Positions 1 to 9,355 of a stretch of 64,000 nt of DNA are shown here, in pieces. Position 1 is the stretch's first letter, and every line of letters starts with the position of its first letter. The stretch covers positions 248,001 through 312,000 of the forward strand of contig JAUTXW010002195.1 of the NCBI GenBank assembly GCA_030620095.1, read 5' to 3'. The notes under the pieces are model-generated. The model was given only the letters and a program-made list of their open reading frames with translations. It ran no database searches and had not been told where the DNA came from. Source of the DNA: Kuschelorhynchus macadamiae. Lineage: Eukaryota > Arthropoda > Insecta > Coleoptera > Curculionidae. Made by a program: the position numbers and the translations under genes.

Positions 1-335
1 TGAAAGCATCGCCTTCTTTGCCCATGGCCTTTACAAAGTTTTTCATAAGTTCCAATTTTATATGAGGGGGCTGGCGGTGATAAAATTTTTTCAGGGGGAA
101 TTAATGGCGCGCTGGTTACATTTTTCTTTCCTGGCTCAAACGAATTTTTCGGTAGCCCAATTTTCTGTCCCATTCGCAGAGGAAGCATATAACTTAGTTG
201 CATTCCAAGCAAAATCGCCACAACTTTTAAATCCCCACAAATTTGCCATTTATATCTTTCATATTGTATGTAACAATTTCAAATTGCTAAACGTTTCTTT
301 CAAGCGGACTGGGTGACCAATTAGGACTAAACGCA
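1..335 (-). pseudogene. Fragment of a multi-copy uncharacterised arthropod protein family
   Basis: Read on the minus strand, three short frames join into one recognisable stretch: VRLKETFSNLKLL near 300, then YERYKWQICGDLKVVAILLG near 190-260, then PHIKLELMKNFVKAMGKEGD near 10-70. I recall this order of motifs (KW.ICGDLKV, then P.HIKL.LMKNFVKA) from a repeated arthropod protein of unknown function that is usually annotated as uncharacterised and behaves like a mobile-element gene. At least two frameshifts separate the pieces and the window edge cuts the downstream part, so this is a decayed fragment. No function can be assigned, and the family link is from memory, not a search. Confidence 0.5.
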
Positions 336-774
336 ACTTGTTTCCATTATAAAAACAGCTTTAAGACTTACTTTTGAGGAATAAATGAATACTCTCCAGT
401 CTTTTGGATCAGAGTCCAGATTTAAAGCTGTCATTAATCCCTCAATATTCCTACAGGCTACCAAATTGTTGTTCATGTTAAAAAATGAGGTTTAGGTACA
501 TTTTCCGGTACACTCCGTTGTATCGCAGACCTTTTTGCCCCGAAAAGCCTTTTTTGATGGGAGGTGTCAAGCAAACGTGGTCTTTCGGTTCTCGCCAGAT
601 CATAGCCAGCCGCGAATGTTTGTTGCACATTTGTTGCAGCAGTTATGGGGAGCCCAATTTTTATTCTGGCCCCCAAAACACCAAAGTGATAATTTCATGC
701 AAAGGGAAGCCCACACACTATAAAGAAAAAAAACTAAATACACAAGAAGACATAGATCACAATCATAAATCCTG
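336..774. other. Unassigned stretch
   Basis: No supported gene. Short open frames on both strands around 473-775 overlap one another and match nothing I recognise. The GC content is somewhat higher than in the neighbouring sequence. Confidence 0.4.
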
Positions 775-1240
775 ATGTAGCCTAAGGTACCTCTTTAAAG
801 CCTCCAGATTAGTGCTAACAAAATCAACAAAATTATAACTATGTGGTATCTGGTCACAAATGGATAGCATGTTATTAGTTGCTGAATTACTACTAGTATT
901 AACATACATTTTTCTATTTAAACTCCTTAATTTTATCTTTCATACTTTAAACTTAATATAATTAATCAAACCACAGCTGATATACTTAATATTATTAATC
1001 ATATAATGCACAAAAATCTCAGCCTGTGTTCTTTTTCTTGCACTTAAGGTAGAAAAATTGAAGCACTCAAGCATAGACATATATGAGACCATATTTGGAT
1101 ATACACAATTTTTTCTGACATATGAGTATCTTAAAAACAGTTTTTGCACTTTTTTAATCTCCAGATAATGGATACCTATTCCAGCCGCCCCAGGACATTA
1201 TATAAGCTCGTAACGGTTGAAATATTAAAACTTTTACTAT
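775..1240 (-). pseudogene. C-terminal fragment of a non-LTR reverse transcriptase
   Basis: The minus-strand frame reads LEIKKVQKLFLRYSYVRKN, followed by a tyrosine- and proline-containing stretch and then LSARKRTQAEIFVHYMIN. This is the usual pattern after the thumb of non-LTR retrotransposon polymerases (I.KVQ..FLR, then L..RR...E..F.Y.L). Catalytic palm motifs are absent, so only the last 130 or so residues remain. It is a 5'-truncated retrotransposon copy; the clade cannot be decided. Confidence 0.5.
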
Positions 1241-2028
1241 TACCTATGAGAAAACCATTACATAAAAATAATAACTATTATATTTCATAATAACTTGGAA
1301 ATTCACACCTAGATCTCTAAATTCATTTTTTCTTTTTAGTTTAATTTCATTTGTGTTATAGTCATCAAGTAGTAAATGTCATTACCCTACACTACTCACT
1401 ATTAAGACACATTTTATTTAACCTAAACCAGCTTACTACACTATTAACATCAAATTATAACTACTATATTAGATACAGATCTAAATAATTTGAAAGCATC
1501 AGCATACAGCAAACCGATTGATGTTAAGCAGTCCATGATGTTATGCGCCTTCCTAGAACAAAACACGAGTCCCCAACCCCGGAACGCTCTTGTTATGCCC
1601 TTTTAAGAATTAAAGGGAAATTTTCGGTATACCAATTCTTCGTATTATGACGATTAAAAATTCCCCTACTTGAAAAATAACATTCGTCCTACCAAATAAC
1701 AAGTCTTCCAAAAGATTCGTTGGTATTGATTTGCTGCAAATACTACTGCACTATTTTGAATTTATGTGGATGGGTTTTTTTTTTAATATTCTTTGGGCAT
1801 CAGATCTTGCTATACCAACTGCTTCTCCTATTTTTTTTAACATGATGAAGGCGTTGCTTCTATGTACCCTCAAACCTAATAAATGTATTTCTTTTTACTC
1901 CCTCTCTTGTAAATGATCCGTCCTGAACTAACTTTGTTTGTAGAAGACCAAATGTGTTTGGAAACAGTTGCCATCTCTCTAGATATTTAATATGAATAAT
2001 ATGAAATATTATCCTAACCATAACACTT
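1241..2028. other. Unassigned AT-rich stretch
   Basis: Nothing firmly recognisable. A weak minus-strand peptide near 1740-1860 (GEAVGIARSDAQRILKK) could be a transposase helix-turn-helix relic, but it is too short to call. Confidence 0.35.
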
Positions 2029-2051
2029 TAAATAATAATAATAATAATAAA
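2029..2051. repeat. (TAA)n tract at the 5' edge of the R4/Dong-like element
   Basis: Six to seven AAT/TAA units lie directly left of the retrotransposon at 2050-3765. A matching TAA tract borders its right end at 3764-3780. Elements of the Dong type are known to insert in TAA repeats, so the two tracts are read as one target split by the insertion. Confidence 0.7.
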
Positions 2052-2085
2052 ACCTAACACACTCCCCAGTTTTCTCACCCAAGGA

Positions 2086-2865
2086 ATGACATACCTTAAA
2101 TCCAAAAAGGACAATAAGGACCCGTCAAAGAATAGAACAACATCCAGCACACAAAAACATTCTAACGGAAGAACAAAAAGGATGCAGGAAAAACAGCAAA
2201 GGAGCAAGGAGCAGCTCATTATAGACAGCGTCATCATGGAACAAACCAGGAAAAACTATAGAAACCTTCATACTGGTTACATAGATTATAAAAAAGCCTT
2301 TGATTCGATACCCCACAGTTGGCTAACCAGAGTACTAGAATTATATAAAATCAATAAAAACATCAGGCAATTTCTTACGCAAATCATGAGTACGTGGAAA
2401 ACTAAAATAAACCTGAGAACACAAAAAGAGCACATCGAAACAGAAGAGATCTACATCAGACGAGGTATGTTCCAGGGAGATTCACTCAGCGCTTTGTGGT
2501 TCTGTCTCTGTCTCAATCCACTCTCAAACACACTGAATAACACAAACTTCGGATTCCAAATTAAACACCAAAAAAATAACCTACACAAAATAAACTATCT
2601 CTTGTACATGGATGACATAAAATTATATGAAAGCACAAAGGCACAGCTAAAGGAACTCCTTAAAATCACAGAAACGTTTACCCTGGACATCAACATGGAA
2701 TTTGGTATAAGTAAATGCAAGCTACTTCATATCAACAAGGGACAGTGGAAAGACCACCCTATGGAAGAAACACAGGAAGTTACATCCCAACGCATGCAAG
2801 GAAAGACTCACTATCGAGAGAAAAGAAGGAGGAAGGGGAATCATAGATATACAATCGCCAAATAA
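2086..2865 (+). pseudogene. Reverse transcriptase domain of the R4/Dong-like element
   Basis: A 259-codon frame begins inside the RT domain. Visible motifs in order are EQLIIDSVIMEQ, then YIDYKKAFDSIPHSWL (motif A with the first catalytic Asp), then RRGMFQGDSLSALWFCLCLN (motif B, QGD), then LLYMDDIKLYES (motif C, YMDD). QGD and WFCL.LNPLS are typical of elements with a restriction-like endonuclease. The thumb decays after 2740 into a basic stretch and a stop. The first Met is arbitrary because the real protein started further upstream. Confidence 0.75.
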
Positions 2866-3230
2866 AAAACAAATTTACGAATTCAGAAAATTCTTCCACA
2901 ACAAACAAACTAACCTCCACAAGGCAATAGTGAAGGCAGACAAGAATTATACACCGCTCGAACTGTCTGAAACGAGCCACGCAGCAGACGCACACAGTCA
3001 CATCCAATCATGACTAGAAAAGATGAACACCTGGTCTGAAAAAAACACTTCACGGAAGACACAGATACCACATAAAGCAAGAACATATACATAAAAAGCT
3101 TTCATATACGTGGTTACAAGAAGGGCAGCTGTTACCTGAAACAGAAAGCTTCCTGCTTGCCATCCAGGATAAAGTCATAGCGACCAGAAATTACCGAAAG
3201 CATATCACCAAGGATACAACCATTGAAGAC

Positions 3231-3630
3231 GAGCGGTGTAGTAGATGTCACCAGCAGAGAGAAACGATCGATCACATAACGAGTGGATGTAGAATAATGG
3301 CCGGAACTGAATACACCGCGAGACACAACTCAGCAGCGAAGGTCGTTCATCAAGCATTAGCCACAACATACAAACTAACAGAGAACACAGACCCTTACTA
3401 CCATTATACACCAACATCTATACTTGAAAACGAAGACTACAAGCTCTATTGGGACATTGACATCCACACAGTTAAAACAATCCCCGCAAATAGACCCGAT
3501 ATCACCTTTCTCCAAAAAAGAGAAAATCACTTATTTAATTGACATGGCTGTCCCCAACGACGAGAACATCCAAGCGAAATACAGTGAGAAGACCGCCAAA
3601 TTCACCGACTTGGCAAAACATGTAGCATAG
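3231..3630 (+). pseudogene. CCHC knuckle and restriction-like endonuclease of the R4/Dong-like element
   Basis: The peptide ERCSRCHQQRETIDHITSGC gives C-x2-C-x7-H-x4-C, the zinc knuckle before the endonuclease. It is followed by TEYTARHNSAAKVVHQAL and, near 3490-3505, by NRPDITFL, the RPD of the PD-(D/E)XK nuclease. The frame then shifts by one between about 3505 and 3535 to continue with YLIDMAVPNDENIQAKY, which holds the next acidic residue. The stop is TAG after KHVA at 3628. The active-site order matches R2/R4 endonucleases; the frameshift makes the copy inactive. Confidence 0.7.
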
Positions 3631-3763
3631 TTAGATCATTTCTTAATACACAATAGTTGTTTTTTTTTCATTTCCTTTTTTTTTTATTTTTATTTTTTGT
3701 ACTGACTTGGTATAACCCGTCAGTATAAAATACAACCACAAGAATACTGTGAGACAACAAGTC

Positions 3764-3975
3764 ATAATAATAATAATAAAATATCTTTTATTTTATAAAC
3801 CTACCAGTTAACAAAATTAAAGAGTAAGGGGGCGGTATCCAACAATGTTGCCCTTATACAACCCCCTTAAAATTAATATTTATAGTTATTATTCTATAGC
3901 TAACCATATGCGCAAAACAGAACAATTTGGAAACTTTTTAAATCATTTACACATACACACATTACATACAATAAT
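3764..3975 (-). other. 3' end and (TTA)n tail of CR1-like element C
   Basis: On the minus strand this reads as a 3' UTR with an AATAAA-like signal about 10 bases before a (TTA)n tail (3764-3780). Elements A (tail 7213-7249) and B (tail about 12246-12268) end the same way. It contains a stem of AAGGGGG with CCCCCTT (3827-3833 and about 3862-3869). I infer it is the displaced tail of element C, whose coding region stops at 7250 where element A is inserted. Confidence 0.45.
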
Positions 3976-4092
3976 ATAACATACGACTATTTCCAATGTT
4001 ACTCTCTCTGTCGTCTCACAAACTCACCCACTTATTATATAGTACTGTTTTCTATTGCATTAATGTTTTGCTGGTACTGAACCAATTTTGTT

Positions 4093-6876
4093 ATGATGGA
4101 CAATCTAAAAATAGCCCATCTTAATGTAAGGTCAATATTTACTGGGTTTAACGATCTTATTCAAATGGTGCAAGCGGGTAGCTTTGATGTGCTGGCTGTC
4201 TCGGAGACTTGGTTGTCTGGTGACTGGGATGGTAATGCTTTTAACATACCCCACTATAAATTAATTCGTAAAGATCGCTTAGGGCGTGGTGGAGGTGTAG
4301 CTTTTTATGTAAATTCAAAATATAAACCTGAACTTATCGACATTACCTGCGATCAGTCATCCATCGAACAACTTTGGATAAAGGTGAAATTTTATTCTAG
4401 AACCTTTGCTTTTGCGGTTTTCTACAGACCTCCGAGAACAAATATTCGCAGTGCACTAGAACAACTGGGCGACGTGGTGTCCTTTGTTCTGCCCTCCGTC
4501 GATTATGTTATCTGTCTAGGTGACATTAATGTAAATCTTTTAAGCCTCTGCAACCCTGTTAGCGAATGTTTCAGTGCATTTGGTTTTCAGCAGGTTATTG
4601 ATGAACCAACACGTGTCACTGGACTTTCAGCTACTCTCTTGGATCCCATTTTTGTCTCCGACTTTGCGATTGTTGGAGACTCGGGCGTATTGGATGCAAG
4701 TGCAGTGTCTGACCATCATCTTGTTTTTTGTGAGATAAAGGTTAAAATAAACAAATTTCAACCTAAAATTATTTGTTATAGAGATTTCAGGCGCTTTGAT
4801 TTTAACTATTTTTATCAGGATTTGTCTTCACTTCCCTGGATAAATATTATCCATGAACCATCTATAAATAAAAAAGTAGAACGATTTACAACAATGATAT
4901 ATTCTTTATTTGATCGACACGCTCCAATAAAAACAGCCCGGGTTACTAAGCCTAAGGCTCATTGGCTTACCGAGGGCATTAAGTATGCTATGAGGGAGAG
5001 GGACGCAGCGTTGGCCAGATTCAGGGTTAGTAAATCTGTGAACGATCATGCTCGTTACAAACTTTTGCGAAATTCTACCTTGTCTCTGATTAGGAGAGCT
5101 AAAAAGAATTATATCAGTAATATCGCAAAAGAAAATAACAGCAAAAAGACATGGAAAACACTATCAGACTTAAATGTTAAACATAATAGTAAAGGTGCGA
5201 TACCAGAACATTTAGTTGATACTGAACAAATCAATAAATACTTTTCCTCTGTTTTCCTTGATAGAGACTGTAAAGACCTTATTAATTACTATAACGCACT
5301 AGATTCAAATTCTGACACGAGCTTTTCTTTTACGATGGAAACAATTGAATCCGTTCATCAGGCCCTTCTTAGCATCAAATCAAATGCATTTGGTTGCGAT
5401 AAAATTTCTCTGCAAATGCTTAAGTATTGCAGTCCGTTTATAGACCCTTTTATAACTCATTTAGTAAATGTGTGTCTGGAGAGTGCAACCTTTCCAGATG
5501 GATGGAAGTTGTCGATAATTCAGCCGATCCCAAAAACTAATGCGCCTGAGACCCATAGCGATCTTCGTCCTATTAGCCTGCTGCCTGTCTTGTCCAAGAT
5601 ACTGGAGACAGTTGTTTATCGGCAAGTCGCCGAATATGTGTCCCGTAACAAAATTATACCCCAGAATCAATCTGGGTTTAGAAAGGGTTTTGGTACGGCG
5701 GCGGTACTTTCCAGCGTTCTGAATGATGTTGTGGGAGACTTAGACTCTGGGAAATTATCCTTGCTGTTGTTGCTGGACTTCTCAAAGGCTTTCGATACGA
5801 TAAATCACGCTTTGCTGTGTGCTAAACTGAAATATTATGGTTTTTCGGAGGATGCATTGCAGTTTGTGCGTTCTTATCTCTCTGGCAGATCGCAGAGGGT
5901 GGTGATTGGAGACATGGTCTCGTCTGTTACACCTGTTAAGTCCGGTGTTCCTCAGGGGTCGATCTTGGGTCCCCTTCTTTTCATTGTGTATACCGCGGAT
6001 ATTTTAAATAATATTAAACTATGCTCTTACAACGCATTTGCAGACGACACACAAATGAGATTTGCTTTTTATCCACAGGAACTTCATGCTGCGGAATACA
6101 TTGTAAATGGGGAGCTCGCCGAGATTTATCGACTTTCATATTTACATAACTTAAAACTTAATCCTGATAAGTCTGCGGTTGTGGTTTTTGGAGGTGCACG
6201 TGCACGGGGGGCAGAGAAGACCCTTGCATTGCATGTAGGGGGCGTTAAGGTGCCAGTCTTAAATTCGGCTAAGTCGCTTGGTGTTCTGGTGGATAGAGAT
6301 CTTAAATTTGTGGATCATGTTAGTTCACTGATGAAGAAATCATTTTTAAATTTAAGATTATTGTACTCAAGTAAGCATATCTTATCAACTAATCTAAGAA
6401 AGATTTTAGTAGAGTCTCTTGTCTTGTCTCATTTTAACTATTGTAACTTTGTATATGGCCCTTTTCTCAACACCAAGGAACAACAAAAAATTCAAAAAGT
6501 ACAAAACTCTTGTGTCCGTTTTATTTTCGGTCTTCGAAAGTTTGATCACATATCACCCCAATTTAAAGAACTTCGCTGGCTCAACATGAACAACCGAAGG
6601 AATCTCCATTTCGCGGTCTTTGTCCGTCGAATTATGCTTACCTCTATACCAGCCTATCTTAGGGAAAAACTTATAGTAAGAAGTAGTATTCACGAACGAA
6701 TTACTAGATATAGAGAGCTTTTGCTTATTCCTAGGCACGTGACTGCCCTTTTTCGGAGGGGGTTTGCATATCAGGCTGCTCACGTCTTTAATAAATTATC
6801 AGACCATTTTAAAAACATCTTCAATGTCGAATTATTTAAAAGAAAATATAAAGCATTTTTGCTAAATCAACAGTAA
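4093..6876 (+). CDS. Intact endonuclease-reverse transcriptase (ORF2) of a CR1-like element
   Basis: The protein of 927 residues is close to full length for CR1/jockey-group ORF2. The N-terminal apurinic-type endonuclease shows HLNVRS (N11), SETWL (E38), LGDINVNLL (D144, N146) and SDHHLVF (S206-D207-H208). The RT follows: RPISLLPVLSKILE, then LLDFSKAFDTINH (about 561-573), SGVPQGSILGPLLF and AFADDTQ (A650-D651-D652). The C-terminus carries the usual IQKVQNSCVRFIFGLRKF stretch. Every catalytic residue I can check is present and there is no internal stop, unlike copies B and C. It would nick target DNA and copy its own RNA in the nucleus. ATG 4093 is chosen because the endonuclease starts within ten residues of it. 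Confidence 0.85.
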   Translation: MMDNLKIAHLNVRSIFTGFNDLIQMVQAGSFDVLAVSETWLSGDWDGNAFNIPHYKLIRKDRLGRGGGVAFYVNSKYKPELIDITCDQSSIEQLWIKVKFYSRTFAFAVFYRPPRTNIRSALEQLGDVVSFVLPSVDYVICLGDINVNLLSLCNPVSECFSAFGFQQVIDEPTRVTGLSATLLDPIFVSDFAIVGDSGVLDASAVSDHHLVFCEIKVKINKFQPKIICYRDFRRFDFNYFYQDLSSLPWINIIHEPSINKKVERFTTMIYSLFDRHAPIKTARVTKPKAHWLTEGIKYAMRERDAALARFRVSKSVNDHARYKLLRNSTLSLIRRAKKNYISNIAKENNSKKTWKTLSDLNVKHNSKGAIPEHLVDTEQINKYFSSVFLDRDCKDLINYYNALDSNSDTSFSFTMETIESVHQALLSIKSNAFGCDKISLQMLKYCSPFIDPFITHLVNVCLESATFPDGWKLSIIQPIPKTNAPETHSDLRPISLLPVLSKILETVVYRQVAEYVSRNKIIPQNQSGFRKGFGTAAVLSSVLNDVVGDLDSGKLSLLLLLDFSKAFDTINHALLCAKLKYYGFSEDALQFVRSYLSGRSQRVVIGDMVSSVTPVKSGVPQGSILGPLLFIVYTADILNNIKLCSYNAFADDTQMRFAFYPQELHAAEYIVNGELAEIYRLSYLHNLKLNPDKSAVVVFGGARARGAEKTLALHVGGVKVPVLNSAKSLGVLVDRDLKFVDHVSSLMKKSFLNLRLLYSSKHILSTNLRKILVESLVLSHFNYCNFVYGPFLNTKEQQKIQKVQNSCVRFIFGLRKFDHISPQFKELRWLNMNNRRNLHFAVFVRRIMLTSIPAYLREKLIVRSSIHERITRYRELLLIPRHVTALFRRGFAYQAAHVFNKLSDHFKNIFNVELFKRKYKAFLLNQQ

Positions 6877-7212
6877 TACCAACAATTGTTTGTGTGGTTA
6901 TTGCTGGTTGGGTTTTATTCTCACTTACACTGGATTTGTGGGTCGTTTGTTGTTTCCTTTCCTCTCGTTTTATTTGTAGGTTTAGTTATGTATAACATAT
7001 GTTTCAATTTGTCTTCGATTGTGACACTTATTTTTATCTCAATGTATTTTGTTATCATTAAGTATATATTAGTGGCACTGTATTGAGGGTTAAGTGTAAG
7101 AATAGCCCTGGGCTAAACTTCGCCTTCAGTGCTGCTGCCTATTAATTAAATTTATTTTATTTATTATAAAATTATATTGTACACAATTTTTTTTTTTTGT
7201 TGTTTCTCTAAT

Positions 7213-7219
7213 AAAGACG

Positions 7220-7249
<30 letters not shown>
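7213..7249. repeat. (TTA)n tail of element A
   Basis: About 12 TTA units follow the AATAAA signal and close element A. Minus-strand element C resumes immediately after it at 7250. Confidence 0.75.
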
Positions 7250-7250
<1 letters not shown>

Positions 7251-7438
7251 GTTATAAACATATTAGGGTTTTGGCACTCTCTGACGTTAGTGGGGAATTT
7301 ATTAAATAGAGTAACGGCATTATAACTAAAGGAATGTTGCAATTGCGCCAAATTATGTCTGGGGATGCTAAATAAGTCGTTAAAGCGCGTATCACGGTAG
7401 TGAATATCGGATAGCCGTGTAAGCTTTTGGTACAAATA
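7250..7438 (-). pseudogene. C-terminal coding fragment of CR1-like element C
   Basis: The minus frame reads YLYQKLTRLSDIHYRDTRF, then IPRHNLAQLQHSFSYNAVTL. It lines up with the end of element B (LNIHSRNIRF, MPHHQTAMFQRSFTYNA) and of element A. It continues the frame that ends at 9356 (FKLLFYKELT), with the mariner at 7439-9355 removed. The true C-terminus is lost where element A begins. Confidence 0.7.
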
Positions 7439-9355
7439 CAGGGTGGCCCATCGAAAACGTACCGCAAGGCATAACGGCCAGGGTAATTTTTTTTTCAAAA
7501 AATCCAAAAACACGTCAATTTTGTTTGTGAGGGGGACAATTTTTGCCCTTAAAATGATCGCAAAATTTTCAACCCTCTAAGCGGGGGTGTCATCCCCCAA
7601 ACTTTTTCAAATGGGAAGAGGGGTCAAGTGGTACCGCAATGAAAAGGGCTTTCTATTCTCTATACATTCCCGCTTTGGTTTTGAAAATCGGTCAAGTCAT
7701 TTAGAAAATACGAAGGATTGAAATTTAAAATGTTTATTTACAAATTATCAGAGTAAATGATAAGGATAAATTCCTTCGACCAATTCGCTATTTTTGTCCT
7801 GTTATTTTAGATGTTTACTGCTGATTTTAGTGATTTGACATGCCCCAACGATCAGGTGCGGTAGTTGCTAGATAGCTGTTCTGTAACTTGTGCGTTTAAA
7901 TTTCTCAATATCATTAAATTTTTTATCAATAATTATGGTGTACTCACTTGCAGAAAAAGTGGAAATAATCGAACTTTATTTTAAAAATAATGAATGTGGC
8001 AATTGGGTTGCGCAGATATTTAATGAACGACATCCTGAAAAACACCTTTCCGGCAAAATTGTTCGCGAGTTAGTAGCAAAATTTCGCGAAACTGGATCCC
8101 TTATGAATAAAAAGAGGCAGATGGAAAATCCTGTAGTAAATGAAGCTATGGAGGTCTTTGTATTGGGCCAAGTTGCCATGGATAGTACGCTGAGTACAAG
8201 AAAATTAGCCAATGAGACCGGCGTGAATCGTACAAGTGTCCAAAGAATATTGAAAAAACACCATTTCCACCCGTATAAAATTCAGTTGGTACAAGAACTC
8301 AACGAAGACGATTTTGATCGCCGCTTGCAATTTTGTGAAACTATTAGTGAACGAGTGGCCAATAATAATAATTTTCTATTCAATGTGTGTTTTTCGGGTG
8401 AGTGCACTTTCTTTTTGAACGGTGTAGTTAATCGGCATAACTGTCGGTACTGGGCTGAGAACAACCCCAGGGTATTTCACGAGGTGCACACACAACATCC
8501 TCAGAAATTGAACGTGTGGGCTGGTATTTTTGGAAATTCTATTGTGGGTCCTTTTTTTCTTCCTGGAACTCTAACAGGTGATATGTACTTAGATTTACTG
8601 GAAAATACCATCGACCCAGCCCTAACTGACATCATCGAAAATAATCCTGGATACGTTGAAGCGGAACTGATATTTCAACAAGACGGTGCACCTCCACATT
8701 ACTCTCAAAATGTGCGTAATTATTTAAACACTAACTTTCCCGGGCGGTGGATAGGACGAAGGGGTGCCATTGAGTGGCCTCCCCGGTCACCCGACTTGAC
8801 TCCTTTAGACTTTTTTCTATGGGGACACATAAAAAGTAAAGTGTATAGCACTCCACTTGCCTCATTAGAAGATCTGCGAACACGAATTATTGACGTTTGT
8901 CGCGAAGTGACCCCTCAAGTTCTTCAGAATGTTCGAGAACGATTTGAAGCTAATTTGTATTACTGTATGGAGGTCGACGGGCAACATTTTCAGCATTTGC
9001 TTCATTAATACGGTAAGTTTTTTTTTATTTAATTCAATTTATGCGTTTTTTGAAAAATGTATTTTTCAAATTTCAATCCTTCATATTTTCTAAATGACTT
9101 GACCGATTTTCAAAACCAAAGCGGGAATGTATAGAGAATAGAAAGCCCTTTTCATTGCGGTACCACTTGACCCCTCTTCCCATTTGAAAAAGTTTGGGGG
9201 ATAACACCCCCGCTTAGAGGGTTGAAAATTTTGCGATCATTTTAAGGGCAAAAGTTGTCCCCCTCACAAACAAAATTGATGTGTTTTTGGATTTTTTGAA
9301 AAAAAAATTACCCTGGCCGTTATGCCTTGCGGTACGTTTTCGATGGGCCACCCTG
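7439..9355 (+). mobile_element. DD41D mariner-type transposon with 288-bp terminal inverted repeats
   Basis: The two ends are inverted copies of each other over about 288 bp (7439-7726 and 9068-9355), starting CAGGGTGGCCCATCG. Between them lies one transposase. Left flank ends in TA, but the right flank continues GGTGAG with no TA, so the expected TA duplication is imperfect. The element interrupts the coding region of CR1-like element C: codons ending at 9356 and resuming at 7438 are contiguous across it. Few differences between the arms suggest a fairly recent insertion. Confidence 0.85.
7935..9008 (+). CDS. Mariner-type (DD41D) transposase with a catalytic Asp-to-Gly change
   Basis: A cut-and-paste DNA transposase. 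The frame opens at 7890, but the ATG at 7935 (MVYSLAEKVEII) is preferred because it matches the start of the related protein at 36978. Two helix-turn-helix parts fill the first 120 residues (SLAEKVEIIELY, then LANETGVNRTSVQRILKKH). The catalytic core shows FSGECTFF where the family has FSDE, so the first catalytic Asp (codon 8397-8399, GGT) is lost. The second is in FQQDGAPPH and the third in SPDLTPLDFFLW. Spacing between the last two is 41 residues, placing it in the DD41D group (rosa/visitor type). The frame is otherwise full length without stops. With the Gly the enzyme should be inactive. Confidence 0.85.
   Translation: MVYSLAEKVEIIELYFKNNECGNWVAQIFNERHPEKHLSGKIVRELVAKFRETGSLMNKKRQMENPVVNEAMEVFVLGQVAMDSTLSTRKLANETGVNRTSVQRILKKHHFHPYKIQLVQELNEDDFDRRLQFCETISERVANNNNFLFNVCFSGECTFFLNGVVNRHNCRYWAENNPRVFHEVHTQHPQKLNVWAGIFGNSIVGPFFLPGTLTGDMYLDLLENTIDPALTDIIENNPGYVEAELIFQQDGAPPHYSQNVRNYLNTNFPGRWIGRRGAIEWPPRSPDLTPLDFFLWGHIKSKVYSTPLASLEDLRTRIIDVCREVTPQVLQNVRERFEANLYYCMEVDGQHFQHLLH

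Larger units (their letters stand above)
2050..3765 (+). mobile_element. R4/Dong-like non-LTR retrotransposon, 5' truncated and decayed
   Basis: The element carries a reverse transcriptase (2086-2865), a CCHC zinc knuckle (3237-3290) and a restriction-like endonuclease (about 3480-3570), in the order of the single ORF of R2/R4-type elements. It lies between two TAA tracts, the insertion site preference of Dong. It lacks the N-terminal part and has several frameshifts, so it is dead. The TAA tract it splits also looks like the (TTA)n tail of the minus-strand CR1-like element C. Confidence 0.65.
3976..7249 (+). mobile_element. CR1-like non-LTR retrotransposon A
   Basis: It contains one intact ORF (4093-6876), then a 3' UTR with a short stem-loop (TAGCC-CTG-GGCTA, 7103-7115), an AATAAA signal near 7212 and a (TTA)n tail to 7249. 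The 5' boundary is uncertain, somewhere in 3976-4090, and no ORF1 lies upstream, so the copy is 5' truncated or of an ORF2-only form. It appears to be inserted into minus-strand element C, splitting C's last codons from its tail. Target duplications could not be identified. Confidence 0.6.

Noticed and set aside
1740..1860. Possible transposase helix-turn-helix peptide on the minus strand
   Set aside because: Only about 20 residues with frame changes on both sides; not enough to call a family.
6886..7086. Hydrophobic 66-codon frame after the CR1-like ORF
   Set aside because: Lies in the 3' UTR of element A in T-rich sequence; the hydrophobic composition follows from base composition.
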